A stretch of 14,181 bases of DNA from Bacteroidota bacterium (GCA_030706665.1 JAUZOB010000053.1:1-14181); one strand, 5' to 3'. Counted from the first letter of the stretch, positions 1-6,952 are shown. Notes: generated by a model from the letters alone, not told the origin. Translations and numbers: made by a program.

Positions 1-120
1 CTATATCAAAGCTACATCAGGGTCGACTTTTAAAGTCGGTTCAGATAAGGTTTGTACATCATTTCGATATACAAACCACGTCTGAACCACGTACGAAGGA
101 CGAACGAAGTATGGTGTTGC
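1..120. other. Unassigned left edge, no supported gene
   Basis: The stretch is short and cut by the window edge. Several frames stay open through much of it: one plus frame runs from base 2 to a stop at 83-85, another to a stop at 127-129, and a minus frame reads down to a stop at 1-3. None shows a recognisable domain, so no gene end is called. The prominent content is the inverted repeat at 38-88 and a short palindrome at 24-38, followed by a small repeat of the type ACGAAGG/ACGAACGAAG near 92-109. Confidence 0.4.
38..88. repeat. Two-step inverted repeat (possible hairpin)
   Basis: GGTTCAGA (38-45) is the exact reverse complement of TCTGAACC (81-88), and GGTTTGTA (49-56) of TACAAACC (70-77). 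A symmetric 3-by-3 internal mismatch separates the two stem blocks, and the loop is 13 bases. A second palindrome, CGACTTT-T-AAAGTCG (24-38), abuts the left arm. No T-run follows directly, so it is not an ordinary terminator. It could be a repeat-element end, a structured 3' end of an upstream transcript, or a protein-binding site. Confidence 0.6.
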
Positions 121-157
121 TTATTTTTTGATTTTGCTCGGCTGTCTACAGAATAGC

Positions 158-198
158 AAAAAAAGAAAGAGCCCCTGTCTTCAAAAGACAAGGGCTCT
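158..198 (-). terminator. Rho-independent terminator of tRNA-Leu
   Basis: Read on the minus strand, a 13-pair stem (bases 186-198 with 168-180, including one G-U pair) with a 5-base loop is followed by a T-rich run (plus-strand A-run 158-164). It lies 13 bases beyond the tRNA 3' end, as expected for the terminator of a single tRNA transcript. Confidence 0.8.
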
Positions 199-210
199 TA
201 TTCGATCAAT

Positions 211-297
211 TGGTACCCAGAGCCGGGATCGAACCGGCATGACATTGCTGTCACTGGTGTTTGAGACCAGCGCGTCTACCAATTCCGCCATCTGGGC
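211..297 (-). tRNA. tRNA-Leu (anticodon CAA)
   Basis: The reverse complement folds as a class II tRNA of 87 bases. The acceptor stem begins GCCCAGA and pairs with TCTGGGT, the D region is followed by an anticodon arm with stem CTGGT/ACCAG and loop CTCAAAC, there is a long variable arm, and the T-arm carries GGTTCGATCC. The anticodon CAA reads the leucine codon UUG. The 3' CCA is encoded in the DNA (plus-strand TGG at 211-213). It is flanked by its own terminator and a good promoter, so it is probably a single-gene transcript. Confidence 0.96.
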
Positions 298-310
298 TTG
301 TTTCCGAGTG

Positions 311-341
311 CGAAAATAACTATTTCCCTTTATACTCCAAA
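311..341 (-). promoter_or_regulatory. Bacteroidota-type promoter for tRNA-Leu
   Basis: On the minus strand, TTTG (338-341) and TATTTTCG (311-318) are separated by 19 bases. This resembles the Bacteroidota primary sigma consensus TTTG-N19-21-TAnnTTTG with one mismatch in the -7 element. The element ends 13 bases before the first tRNA base, leaving a short leader. Confidence 0.6.
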
Positions 342-728
342 ATTCTGGTCCACTTTTTATTTTATCCTCGTCACAAAATGCTCAGAATTGTTTATTCGCT
401 CCTACCCCAAGACGAAATTACTCACCATTAAATCCTATACAACGTCAGAAGTCGGGGCTCCTTCTACCTCCCCCCAAACGAATTCTCTCCTCTTTAAACC
501 CAGGGAAACTCAACAACCGGGAATCACATAGAAATCAAGCAAAACAAATAATACAACAGCAATTATTTGACTGACTTCAAAAAGCACAAACGGCATTCTT
601 CCTCAAAGCCCCCAAAGGGAATCTCATTCCAGGAATTTTTATCCAGAAACACAGAATGCCTCATGATTTTTATTCACATAAGATGCATAGAATTTCATAT
701 CTTTAGATAAAATTAACGACTTACCTCT
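342..728. other. Gene-free stretch upstream of the sigma operon
   Basis: No convincing coding region is seen; the open frame at about 298-531 has low-complexity Ser/Thr/Pro-rich content and overlaps the tRNA promoter. The stretch contains a pyrimidine-rich part near 450-500, an 8-base perfect inverted repeat GGCATTCT/AGAATGCC (592-599 and 653-660), and within it the alternating palindrome GGAAT-CTC-ATTCC-A-GGAAT (618-636). A weak -7-like TATCTTTA lies near 697-704, but no -33 partner is seen. It probably holds the promoter and leader of the sigma factor gene. Confidence 0.45.
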
Positions 729-1319
729 ATGAACCAGGCAGATAATGATTTGTTTTTGGCTCTAAAAAACAGGGATGATGAGATGGCCTTCGAAGCCATC
801 TTTAAAACCTATTACCGTTATTTATGTCTCTTAGCCATGCATTATCTCAGAGACTCTGCCGAATCGGAGGAAGTTGTAGAGGATGTTTTCCTGCTACTTT
901 GGGAGAAGCGAAAAGAGATTGTTATTCGTTCTTCTCTCCGTAATTTTCTGTTCAGCTCGGTAAAAAACAGGTGCATCAACATTATTGAACACGAGAAAGT
1001 AAAAAATAATTACCGCAGACATCAGATGGAAGCCCAAAACGAAGCAATCATCCGCTATAGCGAAAATGACTTTCCTGAAATTGATGCATTCAAAAAGATT
1101 GAGGACTGCATTGCCTCCCTTCCCGAGAAAAGAAGAGAGATTTTTGTTCTGAGCCGACAGAAAGGATTAAAATACAAGGAAATTGCCAACCAACTAAATA
1201 TTTCTGTTAAAACAGTCGAGACACAAATGGGATTGGCACTAAAACAACTTCGCAATCAATTAAGAGATCTGGGAGATTCCTTCTCTACCCTTCTTTTCAT
1301 TTTTTTAAAAAAATTATAG
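729..1319 (+). CDS. ECF RNA polymerase sigma-70 factor (FecI-like, Bacteroidota type)
   Basis: A 196-residue extracytoplasmic-function sigma factor that would direct RNA polymerase to a small set of promoters. Sigma region 2 spans about residues 21-88 (FEAIFKTYYRYL..., then VVEDVFLLLWEKR and LRNFLFSSVKN). Region 4 spans about 122-176 with IEDCIASLPEKRREIF and the helix-turn-helix GLKYKEIANQLNISVKTVE. The tail has the short hydrophobic stretch STLLFIFLKKL, common in Bacteroidota ECF factors. Length is normal for the family. It is the first gene of a four-gene plus-strand cluster, 45 bases ahead of a FecR-like anti-sigma factor, so it is presumably held inactive by that membrane protein. The ATG at 729 has no clear Shine-Dalgarno sequence. 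Its promoter targets cannot be read from the sequence alone. Confidence 0.95.
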   Translation: MNQADNDLFLALKNRDDEMAFEAIFKTYYRYLCLLAMHYLRDSAESEEVVEDVFLLLWEKRKEIVIRSSLRNFLFSSVKNRCINIIEHEKVKNNYRRHQMEAQNEAIIRYSENDFPEIDAFKKIEDCIASLPEKRREIFVLSRQKGLKYKEIANQLNISVKTVETQMGLALKQLRNQLRDLGDSFSTLLFIFLKKL

Positions 1320-1323
1320 TTAT

Positions 1324-1353
1324 CCCTTAAGGGTTTTTATCCTTGATCCTGTC
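1324..1353 (+). promoter_or_regulatory. Candidate ECF-dependent promoter before the anti-sigma gene
   Basis: The 45-base gap holds the palindrome CCCTTAAGGG (1324-1333), whose right half gives GGGT (1331-1334), and TGTC (1350-1353) 15 bases further on, followed by TAC. A G-rich upstream block and a GTC-type downstream block are plausible ECF promoter elements. This would let the sigma factor boost the anti-sigma gene and the two genes after it. The element is too short for certainty, and the genes may simply be read from the upstream promoter. Confidence 0.3.
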
Positions 1354-1364
1354 TACTTGATGTC

Positions 1365-2384
1365 ATGAAAAAGAATATCAACATACAGGAACAGGATTGG
1401 GAACTGCTGGCCAGGTACCTAAGCGGTGAATCCAGCCCGGAAGAGGAAATTCTTATCAAAAAGAGGATTGATGAGGACGATTCTTTCAGGGAAGAGTTTG
1501 AATATCTGCGCACGAACTGGAAAAATGTCGATTTATATTTCAAATCACATCAATTCAATGATGAAAAGGCATGGCGTAGATTGAAAACCAAATTGAATAA
1601 GCCCGTTCGTAAAACCAGAATCATGACAATGATCCGGGTTGCTGCAGCAATTCTGCTTGTCATAGGAGCAGGATATCTGATATACAATTTTTCTGCATCG
1701 TATAGGAATTTCAATCCACGAAACATGATTGTGGTAACCGATTCCACTGAGATTCTTCGGAACATCGTTTTACCTGATGGTTCTCATGTTCAACTGAATA
1801 TTTCATCCAAATTATCATTCCCGAATACGTTTACCGGAAGTACCCGGGAAGTAACTATTACTGGTGAAGCATTCTTTGAGGTCGTACATAACCCCAAAAT
1901 GCCATTCATCATTCATGCTGCCGGATCAAAGATTAAAGTTCTGGGCACTTCTTTTGATGTAAAAGCATATTCAAAAACCAATATCGTAGAGGTCATTGTG
2001 AAATCAGGCAAAGTTCAATTCCTGCATGATGACACACTCCTTCAAAAAGACAAAACAATCGTACTAGCCAGTGGAGACAAGGGAGTATATGAAAAATCAA
2101 GTGGGAAAATTCAAAAACAACACAATTACGATGTCAATTATATTGCATGGTTAACAAAGTCACTCGATTTCAGGGATACGCCACTTGAAGAGGTGATCGA
2201 AAAAATTAGTGAGGTATATCAGGTACAGATCACTATTGAAGATAAATCGCTTAAAGATTACAGGTTAAATGCTCAGTTTGAACAAAAGACATTAAGCCAT
2301 ATCCTTCAGGTTATAGAACTTACATTCGACATAAAAGCAGAACACAAAAATGGAACGGTTGTGCTTAAAAAAAGAGGGTCATAA
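1365..2384 (+). CDS. FecR-family anti-sigma factor with DUF4974-like C-terminus
   Basis: A single-pass inner-membrane anti-sigma factor of 339 residues. Residues 1-80 form the cytoplasmic sigma-binding part, with the family-typical YLSGESSPEEE. One membrane segment lies at about 88-108 (MIRVAAAILLVIGAGYLIY), preceded by basic residues, giving a cytoplasm-in orientation. The periplasmic FecR domain spans about 119-220 (IVLPDGSHVQLN, GEAFFEV, VLGTSFDVKAY). The end, about 265-335, starts LDFRDTPLEEVIEKISEVYQ and matches the STN-like DUF4974. In the Fec paradigm this region receives a signal from an STN domain. The next gene, 11 bases downstream, encodes an STN-containing secreted protein, so that protein is the likely partner. 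The ATG at 1365 follows a gap without a strong ribosome-binding site. Confidence 0.95.
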   Translation: MKKNINIQEQDWELLARYLSGESSPEEEILIKKRIDEDDSFREEFEYLRTNWKNVDLYFKSHQFNDEKAWRRLKTKLNKPVRKTRIMTMIRVAAAILLVIGAGYLIYNFSASYRNFNPRNMIVVTDSTEILRNIVLPDGSHVQLNISSKLSFPNTFTGSTREVTITGEAFFEVVHNPKMPFIIHAAGSKIKVLGTSFDVKAYSKTNIVEVIVKSGKVQFLHDDTLLQKDKTIVLASGDKGVYEKSSGKIQKQHNYDVNYIAWLTKSLDFRDTPLEEVIEKISEVYQVQITIEDKSLKDYRLNAQFEQKTLSHILQVIELTFDIKAEHKNGTVVLKKRGS

Positions 2385-2395
2385 AAACTCATGCC

Positions 2396-3967
2396 ATGAA
2401 AACGATGAATTGTTTCATCCGGATTTTCCTGTCAGTTATCCTTCTGTTCGGAATTACAGAGTTAGCAACGGCTCAGGAAAAAACCACAGTGGTACCGAAA
2501 CCAAATCTTTTGAATCAAAGGGTATCCATCAGTGTAGAAGAAGAGAATTTATCCAAAGTAATAGAGAAGCTTTGCAAAGAACTGAATCTTGATTATTCGT
2601 TCAATGCAAAACTCTTTGAAGGGAAAAAGGTCAGCATCAATCTGATCAACAGACCACTGAAAGAGGTTTTCGAAAAACTCATGAAGGATTATTATCTTTT
2701 ATTTGAGATTGAAAACAACATTCTGGTTGTCAGAGATTACATCCCCATTAAAGAAAATCTGTTCTACGATAAAAGTGGAAACTTTATTTTCCCCAATTCA
2801 GGATTTTATCTTGATAATCAGAAAATCCGTAAAATGTCAATTCGTTTCAAAACAGCTTCGAATCTGATTATCATTCCGGTACAGATAAACAATTCCGACA
2901 CTTTAAATTTCATACTCGACACGGGCGTACAATACCCGATCATAACCGAACTGCCTTATATCAATAAGTTGAATCTGAACTATCTGAGAGCATATGAGTT
3001 ACAGGGATGGGGATTGGACGAACCCATCACGGCTTATCGTTCTGCCGGCAATTTGATTTCAATTCCCGGACTGACAGCGAAGAATCAGGATATTCAATTA
3101 ATTATCAATGAAGAGTTCCAGGTATCGCAAATTCTGGGGATGCCTGTCCATGGGCTTATCGGATTCTGTTCTTTTAAGAACTTTGTAGTTGAAATAGATT
3201 ATTTGAATGAACGTCTTACTCTTATTCGCCCCGATTTATTCAAATATAAAAAAAGGAAGAATGACATTGAACTTCCTCTCGAAATCATCGAGTCACGTCC
3301 TTATATCAAATCGACCGTCATGATCGATGAATCTACTGAAGTTCCGGTCAGATTACTGCTCGATACCGGTGCAAGCGATGCCTTATGGATTATTTCCGAA
3401 TCTGATAAAAGATTAAAGATGCCGGCTACTACGATGCATACGTTCCTGGGGAAAGGACTCAGCGGAGAGCTTTATGGGAACCGGGGAAGATACAAAGCAA
3501 TAAAGATCGATAATAAGATACTGAAAGAACCAATTATTGCATTTCCCGACTCTCTTTACTCAATCTATATTTTAAAAGACAGTGACCGAAACGGGACTCT
3601 CGGATCTGAAATACTCCGCCGGTTTAATGTTACGATCGATTATCCCAACAGCAGGATTATTCTTCATCCGAACAAAAATATTGACGAAGAATTCAACTGT
3701 AACATGAGCGGGATGGAAGTTCTGAATCCGATGCCCGGATTCCCGATTTATATTGTAAGTAACATCCGGGAAGGATCGCCTGCATATTTAGCAGGAATCC
3801 GCAAAGACGATCAAATCATCACGATCAACGGAAGGACTCATAGAGATATATCCTTGAATGATATTAACCTCTTGCTTCAGAGCAGGGAAAACAAAAAAAT
3901 TAAGATAGCCGTATTAAGGAACGGCGAGAAAATGGAAACTACATTTATTCTGAAAAAGGAGTTCTAA
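2396..3967 (+). CDS. Secreted STN / two-lobed aspartyl protease / PDZ protein
   Basis: A 523-residue exported protein. Residues 1-26 look like a signal peptide (hydrophobic LSVILLFGI, cleavage after ATA before Q27). Residues about 41-115 fit an STN domain (secretin/TonB short N-terminal), with VSISVEEENLSKVIEKL and INLINRPLKEVFEKL. Two retropepsin-like lobes follow: ILDTG at 173-177 with GLIG at 253-256, and LLDTG at 321-325 with LGSEIL at 402-407. Residues about 437-523 form a PDZ domain (GSPAYLAGIRKDDQIITING). Aspartates 175 and 323 are the predicted catalytic pair. Aspartyl protease plus PDZ is a known Bacteroidota architecture; the STN fusion and position directly after a FecI/FecR pair are unusual. 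Inferred role: protease acting on the anti-sigma factor or on a surface substrate that signals to it. Abuts the next gene exactly. Confidence 0.88.
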   Translation: MKTMNCFIRIFLSVILLFGITELATAQEKTTVVPKPNLLNQRVSISVEEENLSKVIEKLCKELNLDYSFNAKLFEGKKVSINLINRPLKEVFEKLMKDYYLLFEIENNILVVRDYIPIKENLFYDKSGNFIFPNSGFYLDNQKIRKMSIRFKTASNLIIIPVQINNSDTLNFILDTGVQYPIITELPYINKLNLNYLRAYELQGWGLDEPITAYRSAGNLISIPGLTAKNQDIQLIINEEFQVSQILGMPVHGLIGFCSFKNFVVEIDYLNERLTLIRPDLFKYKKRKNDIELPLEIIESRPYIKSTVMIDESTEVPVRLLLDTGASDALWIISESDKRLKMPATTMHTFLGKGLSGELYGNRGRYKAIKIDNKILKEPIIAFPDSLYSIYILKDSDRNGTLGSEILRRFNVTIDYPNSRIILHPNKNIDEEFNCNMSGMEVLNPMPGFPIYIVSNIREGSPAYLAGIRKDDQIITINGRTHRDISLNDINLLLQSRENKKIKIAVLRNGEKMETTFILKKEF

Positions 3968-5512
3968 ATGATGAGGATGACAAGAATTATAGGATGTTTA
4001 TTCCTTTTGCTGTTATTCCGGACAGCTGATGCTCAGAATGAAGAGAATTCTGTTCTTATGCAGAAAATCACGATTAAGGCAAACAACATACCGGTTTCTG
4101 ACATACTGGATGAAATCAGTCGGAAAGGGAAAGTATTCTTCTCATACAGCCCCGACCTGATTCCATCCGACCGTAAAGCCACGTTGAATCTGGTCCGGAA
4201 ACAACTCAAAGTGATCCTTGACTCTCTTTTTCCCCAAGACTCAGTCCGTTTCAGCATCATTAACCGACAAATTATTATTCATCGGAAGGAACCTATAAAA
4301 TCTGTAATTCCGACAAGCCCTCTGCGCATCAGAGGTAAAGTATTGGACCGGCTAAATGGGATGCCTCTTTCATTTGTAAACATTGCAGTTAAAGGCAAAA
4401 CGATCGGAACAATTACAAATTCCGACGGAGACTTCCTGCTCAAGCTGGAACCTTCATATGCTAACGACACGCTTCTTTTCTCATACATGGGTTACCGAAG
4501 GCTTGAATATCCGGTTCCTGTTCTGGCCGTTAATGATTTTGGCACAATCTTTCTGGAAACTCAATCGATCAAGCTCCCCGAGATCAAAGTTCACCGGGTC
4601 GATATCACCGATATCATGAACCGTCTCTTTCGAAATATCAAAAATAATTATCCTCAGGGAGATATGATCATGACCTCTTTTTATCGCGAATCAATTAAAG
4701 TGGACAAACGTTTCACCTCGGTATCCGAAGCGGTCTTTGAAATTCTTAAATCTTCGTACAACGACTCCAAACCCGACAAGATTAAAATGATCAAAGGAAG
4801 AAAGAGTCAGGATCTGGTTCCGTATCGTCTGGTTAATTTCAAAATACAGGGTGGTCCAAACTTTGTAAATCAACTTGATGTTATAAAAACAAGAGAGACT
4901 TTCCTCGACGAATTGTACTCTTCTTATTACAGATACGAGCTGAAGGATTTAATTATTTACAATCAGAAACCCACTTATGTTGTTTCTTTTAAACCGAACG
5001 AAACATCTGACTTCCCCCTTTATTTCGGAGAACTCTATATAGATGCTGATTCCTATGCCCTGGTTCAGGCAAAGTTCAGCCTGACTAAATCAGGGTTGGT
5101 TTATGCACAGACGGAGCTGATAAAGAAGATTACCCGAAATATTCGGGCAAAACCTTTCTTTACGGAATATACGGTATCTTATATCCAGATTGATGATCTT
5201 TGGTATATAAATGCTGCAACCTGTTCTGTAAAATTCAAGGTAAGAACGACCAACCAACTGGTGAATTCAATCTTTCACTCAACTGTAGATCTACTGATTA
5301 CGGACCGGAGAAAATATATGGGTGAAAGTTTTGAGACGGACAATCTCTTTAAACCGAAATTCGTATTTTCTGATATGATACGCGATTATGACGAATCATT
5401 TTGGGGAAACTATAATGTCATACAACCGGATGATGATTTAAGGAAAGCGATCCGATTCATAGGAGACTCTCCCCGAAAGAAGACTTCAAACTCCTACTCT
5501 TCCAATCAATAA
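3968..5512 (+). CDS. Secreted STN / carboxypeptidase-regulatory-like domain protein
   Basis: A 514-residue exported protein with a signal peptide at about 1-22 (IIGCLFLLLLFRTADA before Q23). Residues about 32-108 form an STN domain (ITIKANNIPVSDILDEIS, ending IINRQIIIHRKE). Residues about 119-198 form a carboxypeptidase-D regulatory-like beta-sandwich (IRGKVLDRLNGMPLSFVNIA, GTITNSDGDFLL, YMGYRRLEY). The remainder, about 207-495, is an uncharacterised family with a TSFYRES motif near 236-242, GRKSQDL near 277-283 and NYNVIQP near 481-487, also found in other Bacteroidota carboxypeptidase-like regulatory proteins. STN plus this beta-sandwich is the N-terminal arrangement of SusC-type TonB-dependent receptors, but no plug or barrel follows. 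The start codon immediately follows the upstream TAA, implying translational coupling. No enzyme activity is claimed. Confidence 0.85.
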   Translation: MMRMTRIIGCLFLLLLFRTADAQNEENSVLMQKITIKANNIPVSDILDEISRKGKVFFSYSPDLIPSDRKATLNLVRKQLKVILDSLFPQDSVRFSIINRQIIIHRKEPIKSVIPTSPLRIRGKVLDRLNGMPLSFVNIAVKGKTIGTITNSDGDFLLKLEPSYANDTLLFSYMGYRRLEYPVPVLAVNDFGTIFLETQSIKLPEIKVHRVDITDIMNRLFRNIKNNYPQGDMIMTSFYRESIKVDKRFTSVSEAVFEILKSSYNDSKPDKIKMIKGRKSQDLVPYRLVNFKIQGGPNFVNQLDVIKTRETFLDELYSSYYRYELKDLIIYNQKPTYVVSFKPNETSDFPLYFGELYIDADSYALVQAKFSLTKSGLVYAQTELIKKITRNIRAKPFFTEYTVSYIQIDDLWYINAATCSVKFKVRTTNQLVNSIFHSTVDLLITDRRKYMGESFETDNLFKPKFVFSDMIRDYDESFWGNYNVIQPDDDLRKAIRFIGDSPRKKTSNSYSSNQ

Positions 5513-5518
5513 AATATG

Positions 5519-5538
5519 AAGTCAGGTTTACCTGACTT
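5519..5538. terminator. Shared hairpin between convergent genes
   Basis: AAGTCAGG-TTTA-CCTGACTT is a perfect 8-pair stem with a 4-base loop, starting 6 bases after the stop of the STN/carboxypeptidase-like gene and 12 bases from the stop of lplA on the other strand. T-runs on either side are weak. It probably terminates transcription from both directions. Confidence 0.65.
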
Positions 5539-5550
5539 TAAATAATCCAC

Positions 5551-6534
5551 TTACATTAAAGACAAAGCAGAAGCTTCAACATCCCATAGGCCTGACAATC
5601 GGTTTTTCTCATTCACAAAGAAATCCCGAATATTTTCAAAGCGATGATGCTGTCCGTTTAATTGTGAGAAATCGGGAAACTTCATATCATCTGTAAGGTC
5701 ATGCATCAAAGTTGCTTCCAAAGACTTAATTACGCCTCTCGAAACAGCAAAGTCAATTTTCACCTGGCCACAACCCCGGACATTGATATCCCGGCTTACT
5801 TTATAATCGGGTGAATATCCAAAATTCCACTCCCATGTTTTATATTTCTCCTCTGCGAGAACCCTTATTTTAGCCTTTTCATCTCCGGACAAGACCATTC
5901 TTTCAGAATCCGGAAAGAACGACTGTATCGCCCCCAAAAGAGCCTCAAAAAACCCTTCATTGGTTTTCATCTGATCCAAAAAAGAGGAAATATTGGAAAC
6001 TTTACTTTTCACCGATTTCACAGCCTTCCCCGCATACAATCCTTCTTTTACCCTTAGTGTTTGCGAGAGATGTTCAAGATTGGCATTGTAGAGAAGAGTA
6101 CCATGACTGATAACTCGCTTATGACTAACGTGCTCTGCACTGCCTGATATTTTCAAACCTGAAAGAAGGATATCATTTCGGGTACTGAATTCGGGATTTA
6201 GGCCCAATTGTTTGAGTGCATAAACAACAGGCTCTTTAAATTTCCGAAAATTCAGATTAGAAGTATCACCCGCATTCAAATGAAAAGAGTAGTTGACATT
6301 TCCTTCATCATGATATACGGCTCCGCCTCCGGAAATTCTTCGGATAACCGGGATTCCGTGCTGTAACAGATAAGCGATGTTTACTTCGGCCAATGCATTC
6401 TGGTGTTTCCCTACAATAACACAGGGAGTGTTCCGATAAAGGAAAAAGAGTTCCTCCTGAACGTTCTTAAGAAGATATTCTTCTGCAGCAAGGTTAAAAA
6501 AAGGATCGAGAGTTTCAGAGCTGAGCAGAATCAT
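5551..6534 (-). CDS. lplA: Lipoate--protein ligase
   Basis: Activates lipoate with ATP and attaches it to lysines of lipoyl domains of 2-oxoacid dehydrogenases and the glycine cleavage H protein. Numbered from the preferred ATG at 6534 (327 residues), the protein opens ILLSSETLDPFFNLAAEEYLL as in LplA. It carries RRISGGGAVYHDEGN at 65-79, the GLKISGSAEH lysine motif with Lys128, and HGTLLYN at 144-150. The C-terminal accessory domain, about 235-327, is present, so this is the full-length two-domain type. A longer reading from 6582 is possible but adds a basic and hydrophobic stretch atypical of the family and a 68-base overlap with rnpA. With the ATG at 6534 the genes overlap by 20 bases, suggesting coupled translation. 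Last gene of the DUF4271-hemD-rnpA-lplA cluster. Confidence 0.92.
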   Translation of the reverse strand: MILLSSETLDPFFNLAAEEYLLKNVQEELFFLYRNTPCVIVGKHQNALAEVNIAYLLQHGIPVIRRISGGGAVYHDEGNVNYSFHLNAGDTSNLNFRKFKEPVVYALKQLGLNPEFSTRNDILLSGLKISGSAEHVSHKRVISHGTLLYNANLEHLSQTLRVKEGLYAGKAVKSVKSKVSNISSFLDQMKTNEGFFEALLGAIQSFFPDSERMVLSGDEKAKIRVLAEEKYKTWEWNFGYSPDYKVSRDINVRGCGQVKIDFAVSRGVIKSLEATLMHDLTDDMKFPDFSQLNGQHHRFENIRDFFVNEKNRLSGLWDVEASALSLM

Positions 6535-6952
6535 GAGGCAAAGAATTATCGGTTTGGTTTTGATCCGGAGAAGTTTTTTCAATCAAGCGATCAAGAGCCT
6601 TTTGCATTGATCTTGATATCTTTTCATAAGGAAGTATCTCCTTCCCCACATAAATCATCATGATTGCCAATACTTTATCCTCCGGTAGATTCAATGAACT
6701 ATAAAAGCTGTTCTTATTTAACCGGTAGGCTTCCTTCATTCTTCTTTTTATCAAATTTCGCTTTACAGCTCTTTTAAAATTCCTTTTGGAAACGCTGAAT
6801 ACGATTTGAGCCGGAAAGCTATCCTTCTTTTCAATCGGAATCCAGACTACTTTTACAGGATAGACCAGAAAAGTCTTCCCGTCCGGGAAAAGCTTCCCGA
6901 TTAAGGTAAGGCTGCAAAGTCTTTCTGCTTTTCTGAATCTGTTATTTTCCAC
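6515..6952 (-). CDS. rnpA: Ribonuclease P protein component
   Basis: The basic protein subunit of RNase P, which assists the catalytic RNA in removing 5' leaders from precursor tRNAs. The 145-residue protein begins with NNRFRKAERL, equivalent to the FxKxxRL start of the family. It has the signature RNR helix at 61-77 (RAVKRNLIKRRMKEAYR), preceded by FSVSKRNFK. The N-terminal half has extra residues (about 32-48) compared with short bacterial RnpA, and the tail after about 125 is polar and probably disordered. In many bacteria rnpA follows rpmH; here it follows hemD, the common Bacteroidota arrangement. The hemD-rnpA gap holds two hairpins, so its expression may be partly uncoupled from hemD. 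The RNase P RNA is not in this window. Confidence 0.95.
   Translation of the reverse strand: MENNRFRKAERLCSLTLIGKLFPDGKTFLVYPVKVVWIPIEKKDSFPAQIVFSVSKRNFKRAVKRNLIKRRMKEAYRLNKNSFYSSLNLPEDKVLAIMMIYVGKEILPYEKISRSMQKALDRLIEKTSPDQNQTDNSLPHDSAQL

Noticed and set aside
1..129. C-terminus of a gene entering from the left
   Set aside because: Both strands show open frames through the palindromic block, so no frame is favoured and no domain is visible.
128..531. Two open frames across the tRNA and the gap after it
   Set aside because: The first overlaps the tRNA-Leu gene and its terminator; the second starts in the tRNA promoter and encodes Ser/Thr/Pro-rich low-complexity sequence with no domain.
2350..2592. 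80-codon plus-strand frame across the FecR/protease junction
   Set aside because: It overlaps both real genes in another frame and has no domain or start signal; it is a shadow.
6535..6582. Upstream ATG of lplA giving a 343-residue protein
   Set aside because: The extra 16 residues are basic and hydrophobic, absent from LplA proteins that begin close to the LDPFFNLAAEEYLL block, and would enlarge the overlap with rnpA.
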